Shown here: piece after piece, positions 1 to 8,798 of the stretch
Numbering within the stretch: the stretch's first letter is position 1
How the letters are laid out: every line of letters starts with the position of its first letter
Source of the DNA: Colwellia sp. Arc7-635
GTDB taxonomy: Bacteria; Pseudomonadota; Gammaproteobacteria; Enterobacterales; Alteromonadaceae
Length of the DNA: 64,000 nt
Direction: 5' to 3'
Assembly (NCBI RefSeq): GCF_003971255.1
Contig: NZ_CP034660.1
Location: forward strand, 3,968,001-4,032,000
Notes under the pieces: model-generated
What the model was told of the DNA's origin: nothing
What the model saw: only the letters and a program-made list of their open reading frames with translations
Databases searched by the model: none
Translations under genes and position numbers: made by a program

Positions 1-596
1 CGACTAAACTAACGGTACTAGATTCACTAGCCGGCATTGTTGATCAATTAGTTGTTGGTGGCGGTATTGCTAACACTTTTATTGCTTCGCAAGGACACAA
101 TGTTGGTAAGTCTTTATATGAAGCTGATTTAGTTGATGAAGCAAAGCGTTTAACTAAACAAGCTAACGACAATAATGGTTCTATTCCAGTACCAACTGAT
201 GTCGTTGTTGGCCAAGAGTTTTCTGAAACAGCGCAAGCAACGCTTAAAAATGTCAGTGAGGTTACTGATGGCGATATGATTTTTGATATTGGCCCAGAAA
301 GCGCAAAGGCATTAGCAGAGATTATAGCCAATGCTGGCACTGTAGTATGGAATGGTCCTGTTGGCGTATTTGAATTTGATCAGTTTGGTAAAGGCACTGA
401 AGTTATCGCCCGTGCTATTGCTGATAGCAATGCATTTTCTATCGCTGGTGGTGGTGACACATTGGCTGCTGTTGATAAATATGATATTGCCGACAAAGTA
501 TCTTATATTTCAACCGGTGGTGGTGCTTTTCTTGAATTTTTAGAAGGTAAAAAATTACCTGCAGTAGAAATTTTAGAAGCACGCGCAAAAGCATAA
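1..596 (+). CDS. pgk: Phosphoglycerate kinase, 3' part
   Basis: The reading frame is open from the left edge (first full codon at base 3) to a TAA at 594-596, so the 5' half lies outside the window. The product makes ATP from 1,3-bisphosphoglycerate in cytosolic glycolysis. Visible family signatures are [11 protein letters not shown] at the left edge, the nucleotide-site stretch [11 protein letters not shown], and the C-terminal [17 protein letters not shown]. About 197 codons are present of the usual 390 or so. The next gene, fba, follows on the same strand, the usual gammaproteobacterial order, but a strong terminator separates them. Confidence 0.97.
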   Translation, partial: TKLTVLDSLAGIVDQLVVGGGIANTFIASQGHNVGKSLYEADLVDEAKRLTKQANDNNGSIPVPTDVVVGQEFSETAQATLKNVSEVTDGDMIFDIGPESAKALAEIIANAGTVVWNGPVGVFEFDQFGKGTEVIARAIADSNAFSIAGGGDTLAAVDKYDIADKVSYISTGGGAFLEFLEGKKLPAVEILEARAKA

Positions 597-614
597 CCCT
601 GCCCATTTATGATT

Positions 615-650
615 AAAAGCGGCCAGTACTTAAATGCACTGGCCGCTTTT
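615..650 (+). terminator. Intrinsic terminator of pgk
   Basis: A perfect 13-bp stem (AAAAGCGGCCAGT with ACTGGCCGCTTTT) closes a 10-base loop 18 bases after the pgk stop and ends in a T run. Its symmetric A/T flanks could work on both strands, but only pgk feeds it. Confidence 0.85.
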
Positions 651-915
651 GTTACAAACAACATAAGATTAATGAAGCACATAAGCCGTTAAATTACCGC
701 TGCTAGTAAAACCTCATTCACCTGCCCTAACCTAAGTAATGATTAAGCAAAATCACTAGATAAATGAAAAATTGTTTTTTAAACTAAATTGACCGCTTTT
801 TGTAGTGCAAATTACTAAATTCATCTGATACAATTACGGTACGAAAGCGTTAAGTTTCACAATGAAACTTTTTTAAATCAATTTTGTCACTATTCACAAC
901 CACAGGAGTTAGTTC
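651..915 (+). promoter_or_regulatory. fba promoter and leader with a hairpin
   Basis: The pgk-fba gap spans 597-915. An extended -10 (TGATACAAT, 826-834) is the best promoter candidate; no good -35 is visible at the right distance. About 18 bases downstream lies a hairpin, AAGTTTCA (852-859) with TGAAACTT (863-870), followed by four T. It would sit near the 5' end of the fba mRNA and could stabilise it or act as an attenuator. An AGGAG ribosome site follows at 904-908. Promoter and hairpin roles are inferred. Confidence 0.4.
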
Positions 916-1980
916 ATGGCTTTAGTTTCTATGCGCCAAATGTTAGATCATGCCGCTGAAAATGGATACGGTATTCCAGCCTTTAACGTTAACAATTTGG
1001 AACAAGTTAGAGCTATCATGCTTGCCGCTAACGACACCAATAGCCCGGTAATATTACAAGGTTCAGCGGGTGCTAGAGCATATGCTGGCGCACCATTTTT
1101 ACGCCATTTAATCTTAGCCGCTATTGAAGAGTTCCCTCATATTCCTGTGGTAATGCATCAAGATCACGGTACATCTCCTAGTGTTTGTCAGCGCTCAATC
1201 CAATTAGGCTTTTCATCAGTCATGATGGACGGTTCATTAATGGATGATGGTAAAACGCCTTCAAGCTATGAATACAATGTTGATGTTACTCGTCGCACTG
1301 TTGAAATGGCACATGCTTGTGGTGTATCTGTTGAAGGTGAATTAGGCTGTTTAGGCTCGCTCGAAACAGGTGAAGCTGGTGAAGAAGATGGTATTGGCGC
1401 AGTGGGTAAGTTAACGATGGATCAAATGTTAACGGATCCAGAAGAAGCCGCTGACTTTGTGCAAAAAACCCAAGTTGATGCCCTAGCAATTGCTTGTGGT
1501 ACTTCACACGGCGCTTATAAATTTACTCGTCCACCAACAGGCGATATCTTAGCGATTGACCGTATTAAAGCGATTCATAACCGTATTCCTAACACGCATT
1601 TAGTTATGCATGGTTCTTCTTCTGTACCACAAGACTGGTTAGCGGTTATTAATGAGTTTGGTGGTAAAATCCCTGAAACTTACGGTGTACCTGTTGAGCA
1701 GATTCAAGAAGGCATTAAAAACGGTGTACGCAAAATCAATATCGATACCGATTTACGTTTAGCGTCTACTGGTGCTGTACGTCGTTTCTTAGCTGAGAAC
1801 CCAAGCGAATTTGACCCACGTAAATTCTTAAAAGCATCAACATTAGCGATGTATGATATTTGTAAAGCACGTTACGAAGCGTTTGGTACTGTTGGCCATG
1901 CTTCAGGTATTAAGCCTATCTCTTTAGATAACATGTTTATGCAATATTCTACTGGTAAGTTAGACGCTTTAATTAAGTAA
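916..1980 (+). CDS. fba: Fructose-bisphosphate aldolase, class II
   Basis: This enzyme reversibly splits fructose 1,6-bisphosphate into dihydroxyacetone phosphate and glyceraldehyde 3-phosphate in the cytosol. The 354-residue length and the N-terminal [19 protein letters not shown] match the Calvin-type subgroup of zinc-dependent class II aldolases. Metal-site histidines are visible in [10 protein letters not shown] (His81 and His84) and in [10 protein letters not shown], and [11 protein letters not shown] is the substrate-binding stretch. The ATG is set by an AGGAG seven bases upstream. It follows pgk on the same strand but has its own terminator. Confidence 0.97.
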   Translation: MALVSMRQMLDHAAENGYGIPAFNVNNLEQVRAIMLAANDTNSPVILQGSAGARAYAGAPFLRHLILAAIEEFPHIPVVMHQDHGTSPSVCQRSIQLGFSSVMMDGSLMDDGKTPSSYEYNVDVTRRTVEMAHACGVSVEGELGCLGSLETGEAGEEDGIGAVGKLTMDQMLTDPEEAADFVQKTQVDALAIACGTSHGAYKFTRPPTGDILAIDRIKAIHNRIPNTHLVMHGSSSVPQDWLAVINEFGGKIPETYGVPVEQIQEGIKNGVRKINIDTDLRLASTGAVRRFLAENPSEFDPRKFLKASTLAMYDICKARYEAFGTVGHASGIKPISLDNMFMQYSTGKLDALIK

Positions 1981-2047
1981 CTTTAATTAGATTACTTAAC
2001 GCTATAGTTGTTAAAAACTTAAGTTAACAAAAAGTATAAATCATTTT

Positions 2048-2076
2048 AAAGGCGACCTTTTAGGTCGCCTTTTTTG
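2048..2076 (+). terminator. Intrinsic terminator of fba
   Basis: A 10-bp stem (AAAGGCGACC with GGTCGCCTTT) with a 5-base loop runs into a T tract, 67 bases after the fba stop. Confidence 0.85.
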
Positions 2077-2136
2077 TTGAACTCGTTAATCAGTTGTACA
2101 TTTTGATACATTTATAAGCAATCCATTAATATTTTA

Positions 2137-2165
2137 ATGAAATTCAGCTATAACTTGACTATAAT
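2137..2165 (+). promoter_or_regulatory. Putative mscS promoter
   Basis: A TATAAT hexamer at 2160-2165, followed by the GC-rich CCGC, lies 30 bases before the mscS start. The -35 match is poor. The same TATAATCCGC string occurs in front of the gene at 49480, so it may be a local promoter style. Pattern call only. Confidence 0.4.
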
Positions 2166-2195
2166 CCGCATTTTGAAAATATCTTCAGGTAAAGA

Positions 2196-3026
2196 ATGAA
2201 CACAGTGCAAAATTGGCTTTTAGATAATCAACAAATGCTAATGGATTTCGCCATTAAATTAATCGTTGCTTTAGCGATAGTTTTCATCGGTAAGTTTGTT
2301 GCAAACATGGTTCGCCAAGGCGTAATCAAAGTTATGCGCCATAAAGCAATGGACGATGCAATAATCTCTTTTATTAGCAGCCTACTTTACGGCATGTTGT
2401 TCTTCATCGTTATCGTTGCAGCCATATCACACTTAGGCTTTAATACGACATCGCTTGTTGCAATTGTTGGTGCGGCTGGTTTAGCCATAGGCTTGGCATT
2501 ACAAGGTTCATTGTCAAACTTTGCATCGGGTGTATTACTGATTGTTTTCAAGCCATTTAAGTCTGGTGATTTTATCGAAGTATCGGGGGTTACCGGTATT
2601 GTTGAGCAAATTTTAATATTTTCCACACAATTGAGAACGGGTGACAATAAAACGGTCATCATTCCAAATGGTGCAATAACTAGCGGTACCATTACAAATT
2701 ACTCAACGAAACCTACACGCCGAATCGATTTAATTATTGGTGTAAGCTACGATGCAGACTTGGCAAAAGCAAAAGCACTTTTGCTTAAAGTTGCTAGTGC
2801 TGACGAAAGAGTATTAGAAGACAAACCTGTGACAGTTGGTGTATCTGAACTAGCTGATAGCAGTGTTAATTTCGTTGTAAGACCTTGGGTTAAATCTGCT
2901 GATTACTGGCCAACTTACTTCGATTTACTAGAGAAAATCAAAACTGAACTGGACAACGAAGGTATCGAAATCCCGTTCCCACAATTATCTGTTCATATGA
3001 ATAAAGAGGAAAAAAATGAGTCTTAA
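2196..3026 (+). CDS. mscS: Small-conductance mechanosensitive channel, MscS family
   Basis: A 276-residue inner-membrane channel that opens under membrane tension to release solutes during osmotic downshock. E. coli MscS is 286 residues. Three hydrophobic segments lie at about 15-37, 60-85 and 90-115. The third is the Gly/Ala-rich pore helix (VGAAGLAIGLALQGSLSNFASG), followed by the beta domain (FKSGDFIEVSGVTGIVEQI) and a C-terminal alpha/beta domain. The gene overlaps the next one by 11 bases, so the two are probably translated together. A marine cell would use it when diluted. Confidence 0.93.
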   Translation: MNTVQNWLLDNQQMLMDFAIKLIVALAIVFIGKFVANMVRQGVIKVMRHKAMDDAIISFISSLLYGMLFFIVIVAAISHLGFNTTSLVAIVGAAGLAIGLALQGSLSNFASGVLLIVFKPFKSGDFIEVSGVTGIVEQILIFSTQLRTGDNKTVIIPNGAITSGTITNYSTKPTRRIDLIIGVSYDADLAKAKALLLKVASADERVLEDKPVTVGVSELADSSVNFVVRPWVKSADYWPTYFDLLEKIKTELDNEGIEIPFPQLSVHMNKEEKNES

Positions 3027-3783
3027 GTTAATATCAGCCGCGTTATGTTGTATCTCATTAACAACGCTAGCAGAAGAAGCAACAACATCAGAAGAAAAAT
3101 CACCTTACACTGCTTCAGCAGAGTTAGGTATGCTTTTTAAAACTGGCGATACAAAGAGCGCAGACATAAAAGCTGGTTTTGACCTTGCTCATGAGCTAGA
3201 TGCTTGGAAATCAACCTTACAGCTAGATTTATTGGTCAAGAAAAGTGAGGACGATGCAGAGCACTTTGTCACTAGTGATCAAAAATGGACTGCAGTTGGT
3301 CAAACTAACTATACGCTTGATGATACAAGTCCAAACTACATTTACGGTAATGTTTCATATGAAGACAACCGCTTTAGTAGTTTCGACAATCAAAGCTCAG
3401 TCTCTGCCGGTTGGGGTCGTCGTTGGTACGAAACTAAAGATACCACATTAGATGCTGATATCGGTCCAGGTTATAAGCGTGATGTTGTTCGTCAAACTGC
3501 TTTGCAAGATGAAGAAACAAACTCAGCTTTTATCGTTCAAGCACAAGCGTTATATACACATCAGCTTAATGAACATGTATTATTCAAGCAATTATTAGTA
3601 GCCAAGTATGCACCTAAAGGTGGCGAAAACAGCACATATAAAGCTAAAACATCAATCTCAACTAAGTTGATTGAAACGTTACAATTGAAATTTAGCATTA
3701 CGCTAGACTACAACACTGAAGTTGATGATGATAAAGAAAACCTAAATACTGAAACAGCAATGACTTTGGTTTATAGCTTTTAG
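3016..3783 (+). CDS. DUF481 outer-membrane beta-barrel protein
   Basis: A 255-residue secreted protein with a signal peptide of about 19 residues ending ...TTLA. The body has alternating beta strands (YTASAELGMLFKTGDTKSADIKAGFDL near the start) and ends in aromatic ...TLVYSF, as barrel proteins do. The family (YdiY-like, DUF481) is described as salt-induced, of unknown function. The ATG has a strong AGAGGA site inside the end of mscS. Overlap with an osmotic channel gene suggests a shared osmotic role, which is inference. Confidence 0.85.
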   Translation: MSLKLISAALCCISLTTLAEEATTSEEKSPYTASAELGMLFKTGDTKSADIKAGFDLAHELDAWKSTLQLDLLVKKSEDDAEHFVTSDQKWTAVGQTNYTLDDTSPNYIYGNVSYEDNRFSSFDNQSSVSAGWGRRWYETKDTTLDADIGPGYKRDVVRQTALQDEETNSAFIVQAQALYTHQLNEHVLFKQLLVAKYAPKGGENSTYKAKTSISTKLIETLQLKFSITLDYNTEVDDDKENLNTETAMTLVYSF

Positions 3784-3807
3784 CATTAAGTAGCACTAGA
3801 CATTATT

Positions 3808-3839
3808 AAGCCAGTAGCGTTAATCTACTGGCTTTTTTA
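3808..3839 (+). terminator. Terminator of the mscS-DUF481 operon
   Basis: A 10-bp stem (AAGCCAGTAG with CTACTGGCTT) with a 7-base loop and a T run lies 25 bases after the stop. Confidence 0.85.
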
Positions 3840-4070
3840 TTGGCTAAAAACTGATAATTTTAGCAATCATTGTTAAATGTTGAATGACCACCTACAGATA
3901 TTCGACACCATCCCCTTTCCCTTATAGCCAATGCAAAAATCCATTATGGCTCATTAGCACAATTTGAGTTTAATTCTCTATATTCATTCAATTTAGGCTA
4001 TCTATTTAGTCTCTGTAACATTATCAATACAAAACGCCATTAAGTTATTGCAACACTCACAAATGCGATC

Positions 4071-4089
4071 AATAATGATAACCATTATC
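4071..4089. promoter_or_regulatory. Fur box upstream of the siderophore receptor operon
   Basis: AATAATGATAACCATTATC agrees with the classical 19-bp Fur consensus GATAATGATAATCATTATC at 17 of 19 positions. It lies 42 bases before the receptor start, where Fur with Fe2+ would block transcription. This predicts induction of the three-gene iron operon under iron starvation. Confidence 0.88.
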
Positions 4090-4130
4090 ACTTAACTAGA
4101 ATTAAGAGCATATCTTAAAGGATCCCTCCC

Positions 4131-6269
4131 GTGTTTAACTTTTATAGAACTCCACTGTGTTTAGCTATTTTGTCAGCTTTTACCATCACTCACGCGTATG
4201 CAAATGAAGATGTCGTTGCTGAAGATGATATCGAAAGAATTCAAGTGTACGGTAAGCTAAATCATTACTCCGCGACAAAATCTGACACTCCTATTATGGA
4301 TGTTTCTCGCTCTGTGAGTATTGAGGATTTGTCGCAAATCATAGATAAAGGTGCGTTAAGCCTTGATGATACTTTTACTTACTCAGCAGGAGTTGCAGGG
4401 CAAACATATGGTTTCGCTACACGAGGAGATTGGATTAAAGTACGTGGCCTAAGTGTTCCTCAATACCAAGATAGCTTGCAATCACTTTTTGGTAATTACA
4501 ACAATACCCGTCCCGATATTTTTACCTTAGAACAAGTTGAAATTCTAAAGGGTCCAGCATCCGTACTTTACGGTAAAGGCTCTCCGGGTGGTTTGGCTAA
4601 TACGGTAAGTAAAACACCGAAGGCAGAATCAGCACATCAAATAGTTGTTGATGCTGGTAATTTTAATCGCAAACAGATTGCTATCGATTCGACAGGAGCT
4701 ATTGGTAGTAATGAAGATTGGTTGTATCGCTTAGTTTCAGTGGTCAGAGACAGCGATACGCAAGTAAATTACGTTGGTGACAAAACCACGGTATTTTCAC
4801 CGTCAATTACCTGGTTAGCCAGCGAGCAAACCCAAGTAACTATGTTGCTTAATTACACCGACACTCAAAGTGATACCGGCGCTCAGTTTTTACCGTTACA
4901 AGGAACCTTATTACCAGCGCCGAATGGCAAAAAAATAGCCAGTGATACTTATTTAGGTTTACCGGGCTTTAATAAGTACGACGCTGAAACCATAGCTTTT
5001 ACAGTGATGGCGACACACGATATTAATGATTATTGGCAATTCTCAGCTAATGCCCGTTATACCGATGCAAGTGCTGATTATCAACAAGCCTGGACCACTA
5101 TTTTACCGGCAGGAAATCGTTATATTTATAATCCTGATGGCACGCTGTATAAAGATGGTACCGTACCAAGAACCTTCTACCGTAATGATGCTACATCAGA
5201 GCAAAAAGTCGTTGATTTACGTCTATTAGGTGAATTTTCTACTGGTGATATCGAACACAAACTACTGATTGGCACACAATATCAAGATGTAACTACGGCA
5301 AGTGCAGGCTATTACGCAGCAGCACCTGGTTTAGACTTTACAACAGGTTTACCTGACAATATTTTAGGTGATTCTTTATGGACAAATGTATTTGACCCTC
5401 AGTATGTTGATGTTGATGTCAATGCATTATTAGCGCCTTATTATGCTGCAAGCCCGGGCACGACTTCAAAAGACATAGGCTTCTATATCAGTGATCAAAT
5501 AGACATCGACTTATGGTCAATTACCTTAGGTGCACGTTTTGATGACAGTAAAAGTGAAACATCAGGTGAAAGCCAAACTGACTCGGAAGTTAGCCTGAGT
5601 GCCGGTGTGCTTTACAAATTCAACAATGGTATATCACCTTATATAAACTATGCAGAATCATTCAATCCTGTTATCGGTAATGATGGCCAAGGTGGATTAT
5701 TGAATGCACAGCGAGGTGAACAAATAGAGCTCGGAATTAAATATGTCCCTAGTACTTTTGATGGTTTCTTCACGTTAGCGTGGTTTGATATTGAACAAAC
5801 GAATTTATCGGACCCAAGCAGTAATCCACAAGAGTTTCAACAACAAAGTGGTAAAGCAAAAATTCAAGGGCTTGAGTTTGAAAGCATGAGTTATTTCGGT
5901 GATTTTACTTTAGAGTTAAATGTCTCGAAGTTAGATACCGAGAGTGCTGAAGGTTACAAGCTCGATAGTGTGCCAGAAAAACAAGCTTCTGCTTGGCTTG
6001 GTTACCGACCATCTGAAACACTTGAAGGTTTTAAGTCAGGTTTTGGTATTCGTTATAATGGCGAAAGTTATGACGGCACAGATACCTATCGTACCCCTTC
6101 TTACACATTGTTAGACATGATGATTGGCTATGAAATTGATCAGTGGGATTTCGCCCTAAATATGCGTAACTTAACCGATAAAAGTTATTTGGCTACTTGC
6201 TTAGGTCGCGGTGACTGTTTTCCTGGCGAAGAACGTACTATCGTCGGTCGTGTAAGCTACAAGTTTTAA
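4131..6269 (+). CDS. TonB-dependent siderophore receptor
   Basis: A 712-residue outer-membrane receptor that imports a ferric siderophore using TonB energy. The signal peptide covers residues 1-24 (cut after THAYA), and DIERIQVYG just after it is a TonB-box-like segment. The plug domain (about 50-170) carries VEILKGPASVLYGKGSPGG, typical of the FhuA/FpvA siderophore subfamily. The barrel ends in ...GRVSYKF with a terminal Phe. A Cys pair near the end (TCLGRGDCFPGEER) is also typical. The start is GTG with AAAGGA eight bases upstream. It is the first gene of a Fur-controlled operon; the exact siderophore cannot be read from sequence. Confidence 0.94.
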   Translation: MFNFYRTPLCLAILSAFTITHAYANEDVVAEDDIERIQVYGKLNHYSATKSDTPIMDVSRSVSIEDLSQIIDKGALSLDDTFTYSAGVAGQTYGFATRGDWIKVRGLSVPQYQDSLQSLFGNYNNTRPDIFTLEQVEILKGPASVLYGKGSPGGLANTVSKTPKAESAHQIVVDAGNFNRKQIAIDSTGAIGSNEDWLYRLVSVVRDSDTQVNYVGDKTTVFSPSITWLASEQTQVTMLLNYTDTQSDTGAQFLPLQGTLLPAPNGKKIASDTYLGLPGFNKYDAETIAFTVMATHDINDYWQFSANARYTDASADYQQAWTTILPAGNRYIYNPDGTLYKDGTVPRTFYRNDATSEQKVVDLRLLGEFSTGDIEHKLLIGTQYQDVTTASAGYYAAAPGLDFTTGLPDNILGDSLWTNVFDPQYVDVDVNALLAPYYAASPGTTSKDIGFYISDQIDIDLWSITLGARFDDSKSETSGESQTDSEVSLSAGVLYKFNNGISPYINYAESFNPVIGNDGQGGLLNAQRGEQIELGIKYVPSTFDGFFTLAWFDIEQTNLSDPSSNPQEFQQQSGKAKIQGLEFESMSYFGDFTLELNVSKLDTESAEGYKLDSVPEKQASAWLGYRPSETLEGFKSGFGIRYNGESYDGTDTYRTPSYTLLDMMIGYEIDQWDFALNMRNLTDKSYLATCLGRGDCFPGEERTIVGRVSYKF

Positions 6270-6276
6270 CAAGCAA

Positions 6277-6846
6277 ATGACTAATTTATCGCTCCTTCCT
6301 TTTATTAGCGAACTTTCGGCACTGCTTTTATGCAGTGCCGGTATATTTTTGCTGTGGCGAAACTGGCGCCAACCAACAAGCAGTAAACTAATGCAATTAT
6401 CTGCCCTGATCTTTCTCATCTCTTCTGGTGCAGTTTGTGTTTATTTATCAGGTGCAGAATTTGGCAGTATTTACTTCCTATGCATGTTAACCATCCAAGC
6501 ATTATTGTTAATTGTACTCACGAGAAAATTAACACCAACACAACGTATAGCACAGCGAAATTTAGCTCCAAGCTCGCCGTGGAGTCGTAAGAAAAAAGTT
6601 AAATTTGTCTATTACACCCTCGCCTTGTTTATATTGTGTGGGCTTAGCGGCGTGTTACTCACTATGACCGTAGCACGACTATTCATTGAGTCGTTAACCA
6701 CACAATTAGCTTTTTCAGCCATGGCTTTCCCTGTCTTTTGGGCACTCGCCAGTATTTGGCTATCAACGACGGAAAAACCATTGAGAACATCTATCATTCT
6801 GTCATTAGCTTGTATTGTTATGAGCGGAGGAATATTCGCGCTTTAG
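6277..6846 (+). CDS. Membrane protein of the iron operon, possible DUF3325-DUF3649 fusion
   Basis: A 189-residue protein with about six hydrophobic segments split by a basic middle (PSSPWSRKKKVKF, about 98-110). It starts seven bases after the receptor stop and is followed closely by the PepSY gene, so it belongs to the operon. Related operons usually hold two short membrane proteins here, DUF3325 and DUF3649, both linked to iron uptake. The first half here looks DUF3325-like (GIFLLWRNWRQP) and the second half DUF3649-like, so this may be a fusion. That assignment is by eye and uncertain; the function is unknown. Confidence 0.6.
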   Translation: MTNLSLLPFISELSALLLCSAGIFLLWRNWRQPTSSKLMQLSALIFLISSGAVCVYLSGAEFGSIYFLCMLTIQALLLIVLTRKLTPTQRIAQRNLAPSSPWSRKKKVKFVYYTLALFILCGLSGVLLTMTVARLFIESLTTQLAFSAMAFPVFWALASIWLSTTEKPLRTSIILSLACIVMSGGIFAL

Positions 6847-6862
6847 GCGTGAATTCATCACC

Positions 6863-8302
6863 ATGCAAAAATTAAACTTCAAAAAAATCATCGTCAAAAA
6901 GATGTTCGACGCTCATTCAGCAATAGGCTTAGCCGTCGGCGCATTAATGTACATTATATGCCTAACCGGTAGCTTAGCCGTGTTCTACCCTGAATTTGAA
7001 CGTTGGGAACAACCCAATATAGCTGAATATCAGGACTTTCCTGCCAGTAGTGTTCGCCTGGCTTACCAGCAATATGCTGATACCGTCAAAGTACCCGAAA
7101 AATCAGTCTATGTGGTGCTGCCAACAAAAGAAGTACCGCGCGCTCATTTATCCGACGGTGAACAAGAATGGTGGCTAAATCAAAATGGTACATTCAGCGC
7201 AGCAATTAATAAACCATGGACTGAAATGCTGCAAGATCTACATATCTATCTACATTTACCTAAAACGTTAGGGATAGTTATTGTCAGTTTCTTAGGTGTT
7301 TTATTAGCACATTTAATTATTTCTGGCGTCCTAACGCATAGCCGAATATTCAAAGATGCATTCACCCTAAACTGGGGCGGAACAGGTCAAAAACAACAAA
7401 TAGATTTACATAACCGTTTATCGGTCTGGGGCTTACCCTTTCATGCCATGATCGCAATAACCGGGGCATTTTTTGGCCTAGTATCTATTCTGATCCTAAT
7501 TGCCGCTGCTGCTTTTTATGACAACGACCGTGCAGCACTTATCGCTGATATCTATGGCGAAGAGCCAATTATCACCAATGCACCGACGTTAAATGTTGAG
7601 CGTAGTCTAGCCAATATGGCTATTGCTGATAAACAAGCAACACCAATCTACCTCGTCGTACAAAACATGGGCAGTGAAAAACAATTTATTGAAATAGCAG
7701 CTACCTTACCCGAACGACTTATTTACTCAGAGCTTTATCAATTCCATGCCGATGGCAGCTACATTGGCCAGCAAGGTATGGCTAACGGCCCTATCGGACG
7801 ACAAATAGTTTATTCGGTATATCGTTTACACTTCGGCCATTTTGGTAACATTGCCGTTAAGTTTATCTATTTGATATTGGGCTTAGCGTTAACTTATATT
7901 AGTGTTTCAGGCATTAATATGTGGTTAAACAAGCGTGGCAGAGTCGATAATATTAATTATCTTTGGAGCGGCTTTGTTTATGGTACACCATTGGCACTTT
8001 CAGCTGCTCTAATGGCAACAGTCTTTATCAATGCTTCACCTTACTTGAGTTTCTGGTTAGTACTCGGTGCCAGTCTGCTTGTTGCTTGGTTAATAAAAAA
8101 TGTCGCTAAAATACGTCATACTTTACTTATAGCGACCTCTGCCACATTACTCGCAACCATCATAGGCTATAGCTTTATTTACGGTAAATTAACTTTAATT
8201 CCTGCCATAATCACCATCAACATCTGCCTTTTATTGTATGTAATGTTAATGCTCTTACACAGCAGACAATTAAAAGCACGTGAGAGAATAAGCGCAAGTT
8301 AA
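6863..8302 (+). CDS. PepSY-associated transmembrane protein, PiuB-like
   Basis: A 479-residue inner-membrane protein of the PepSY_TM family (iron-regulated membrane protein or siderophore reductase group). FDAHSAIGLAVGALMYIICLTGSLAVF near the N-terminus is the first membrane helix with the family's conserved His and Gly. Further helices lie near 135-155, 190-220, 335-360 and 375-460, with conserved HLPK, HNRLSVWGLPFHAM and HFGHFG histidine motifs. Relatives are thought to reduce ferric siderophores in the periplasm or inner membrane. Its place as third gene of a Fur-box operon fits. The ribosome site is weak; the ATG at 6902 is an alternative start. Confidence 0.87.
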   Translation: MQKLNFKKIIVKKMFDAHSAIGLAVGALMYIICLTGSLAVFYPEFERWEQPNIAEYQDFPASSVRLAYQQYADTVKVPEKSVYVVLPTKEVPRAHLSDGEQEWWLNQNGTFSAAINKPWTEMLQDLHIYLHLPKTLGIVIVSFLGVLLAHLIISGVLTHSRIFKDAFTLNWGGTGQKQQIDLHNRLSVWGLPFHAMIAITGAFFGLVSILILIAAAAFYDNDRAALIADIYGEEPIITNAPTLNVERSLANMAIADKQATPIYLVVQNMGSEKQFIEIAATLPERLIYSELYQFHADGSYIGQQGMANGPIGRQIVYSVYRLHFGHFGNIAVKFIYLILGLALTYISVSGINMWLNKRGRVDNINYLWSGFVYGTPLALSAALMATVFINASPYLSFWLVLGASLLVAWLIKNVAKIRHTLLIATSATLLATIIGYSFIYGKLTLIPAIITINICLLLYVMLMLLHSRQLKARERISAS

Positions 8303-8309
8303 AGCGTTA

Positions 8310-8672
8310 TATACCCAAGCCACTTGAAGATGCAGAATTCAGCAAGTCGAGAAAGGGTTAACACCAAGGTATTGATTGAAGACGACACCATGGATGGTGA
8401 AGGTAGAGCGAAGCAGGATGCCAGAGCCGAGAATGGTTGTTCCATTGTCGAAATCAATAACGATGGAGATGACCCTTTATCGCCTTGCCCGAAGGGAGCT
8501 AAGCTAGAAAACCAGCTCCGCGTTGCATACATGGATGGATGTACTTAGCTTTTGTCTGGAGCAAAAAAGCTGTGCAGCACTTGATAAGGGAATAACCATT
8601 GTCTTCGTGCTGCGCCTTGACCTGATTTCCTAGCTTAGCTCTGAAACTCCATCTTCAAGTGGTTTGGGTATA
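8310..8672. repeat. Foldback MITE-like repeat, long copy (363 bp)
   Basis: The element is bounded by inverted ends TATACCCAAGCCACTTGAAG and CTTCAAGTGGTTTGGGTATA (19 of 20 paired). A second copy lies at 26749-27014. Inside are nested inverted repeats: GGAGCTAAGCTAG facing CTAGCTTAGCTC, and GCAGCAC facing GTGCTGC. This copy has two 49-bp segments (8383-8431 and 8528-8576) absent from the other copy, each with its own small palindrome (CACCATGGATGGTG, TACATGGATGGATGTA). No transposase is present. Terminal TA dinucleotides fit a TA-target element such as an IS630/Tc1-type MITE, which is inference. Short open frames inside are not believed to be genes. Confidence 0.85.
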
Positions 8673-8701
8673 ACAGTATTAGTTATCTTACTATTGGAAC
8701 C

Positions 8702-8734
8702 AAAAAAGGCTCTACGTTTAAAAGTAGAGCCTTT
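8702..8734 (-). terminator. Terminator of aceA
   Basis: An 11-bp stem (AAAGGCTCTAC with GTAGAGCCTTT) with an 8-base loop ends in a T run when read leftward, 65 bases past the aceA stop. Confidence 0.85.
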
Positions 8735-8798
8735 ACATTGGTTGGGTTCTTTATCGTAAGTTATTCACTTACTGTCTAGCATTTATTTAAACTGATGA

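Noticed and set aside
8299-8548. Open frames on both strands inside the long repeat, with similar ones at 26729-26975 in the short copy
   Set aside because: They follow the repeat sequence itself, differ by the repeat's insertions, lack ribosome sites, and exist on both strands at once; they are by-products of the foldback element.
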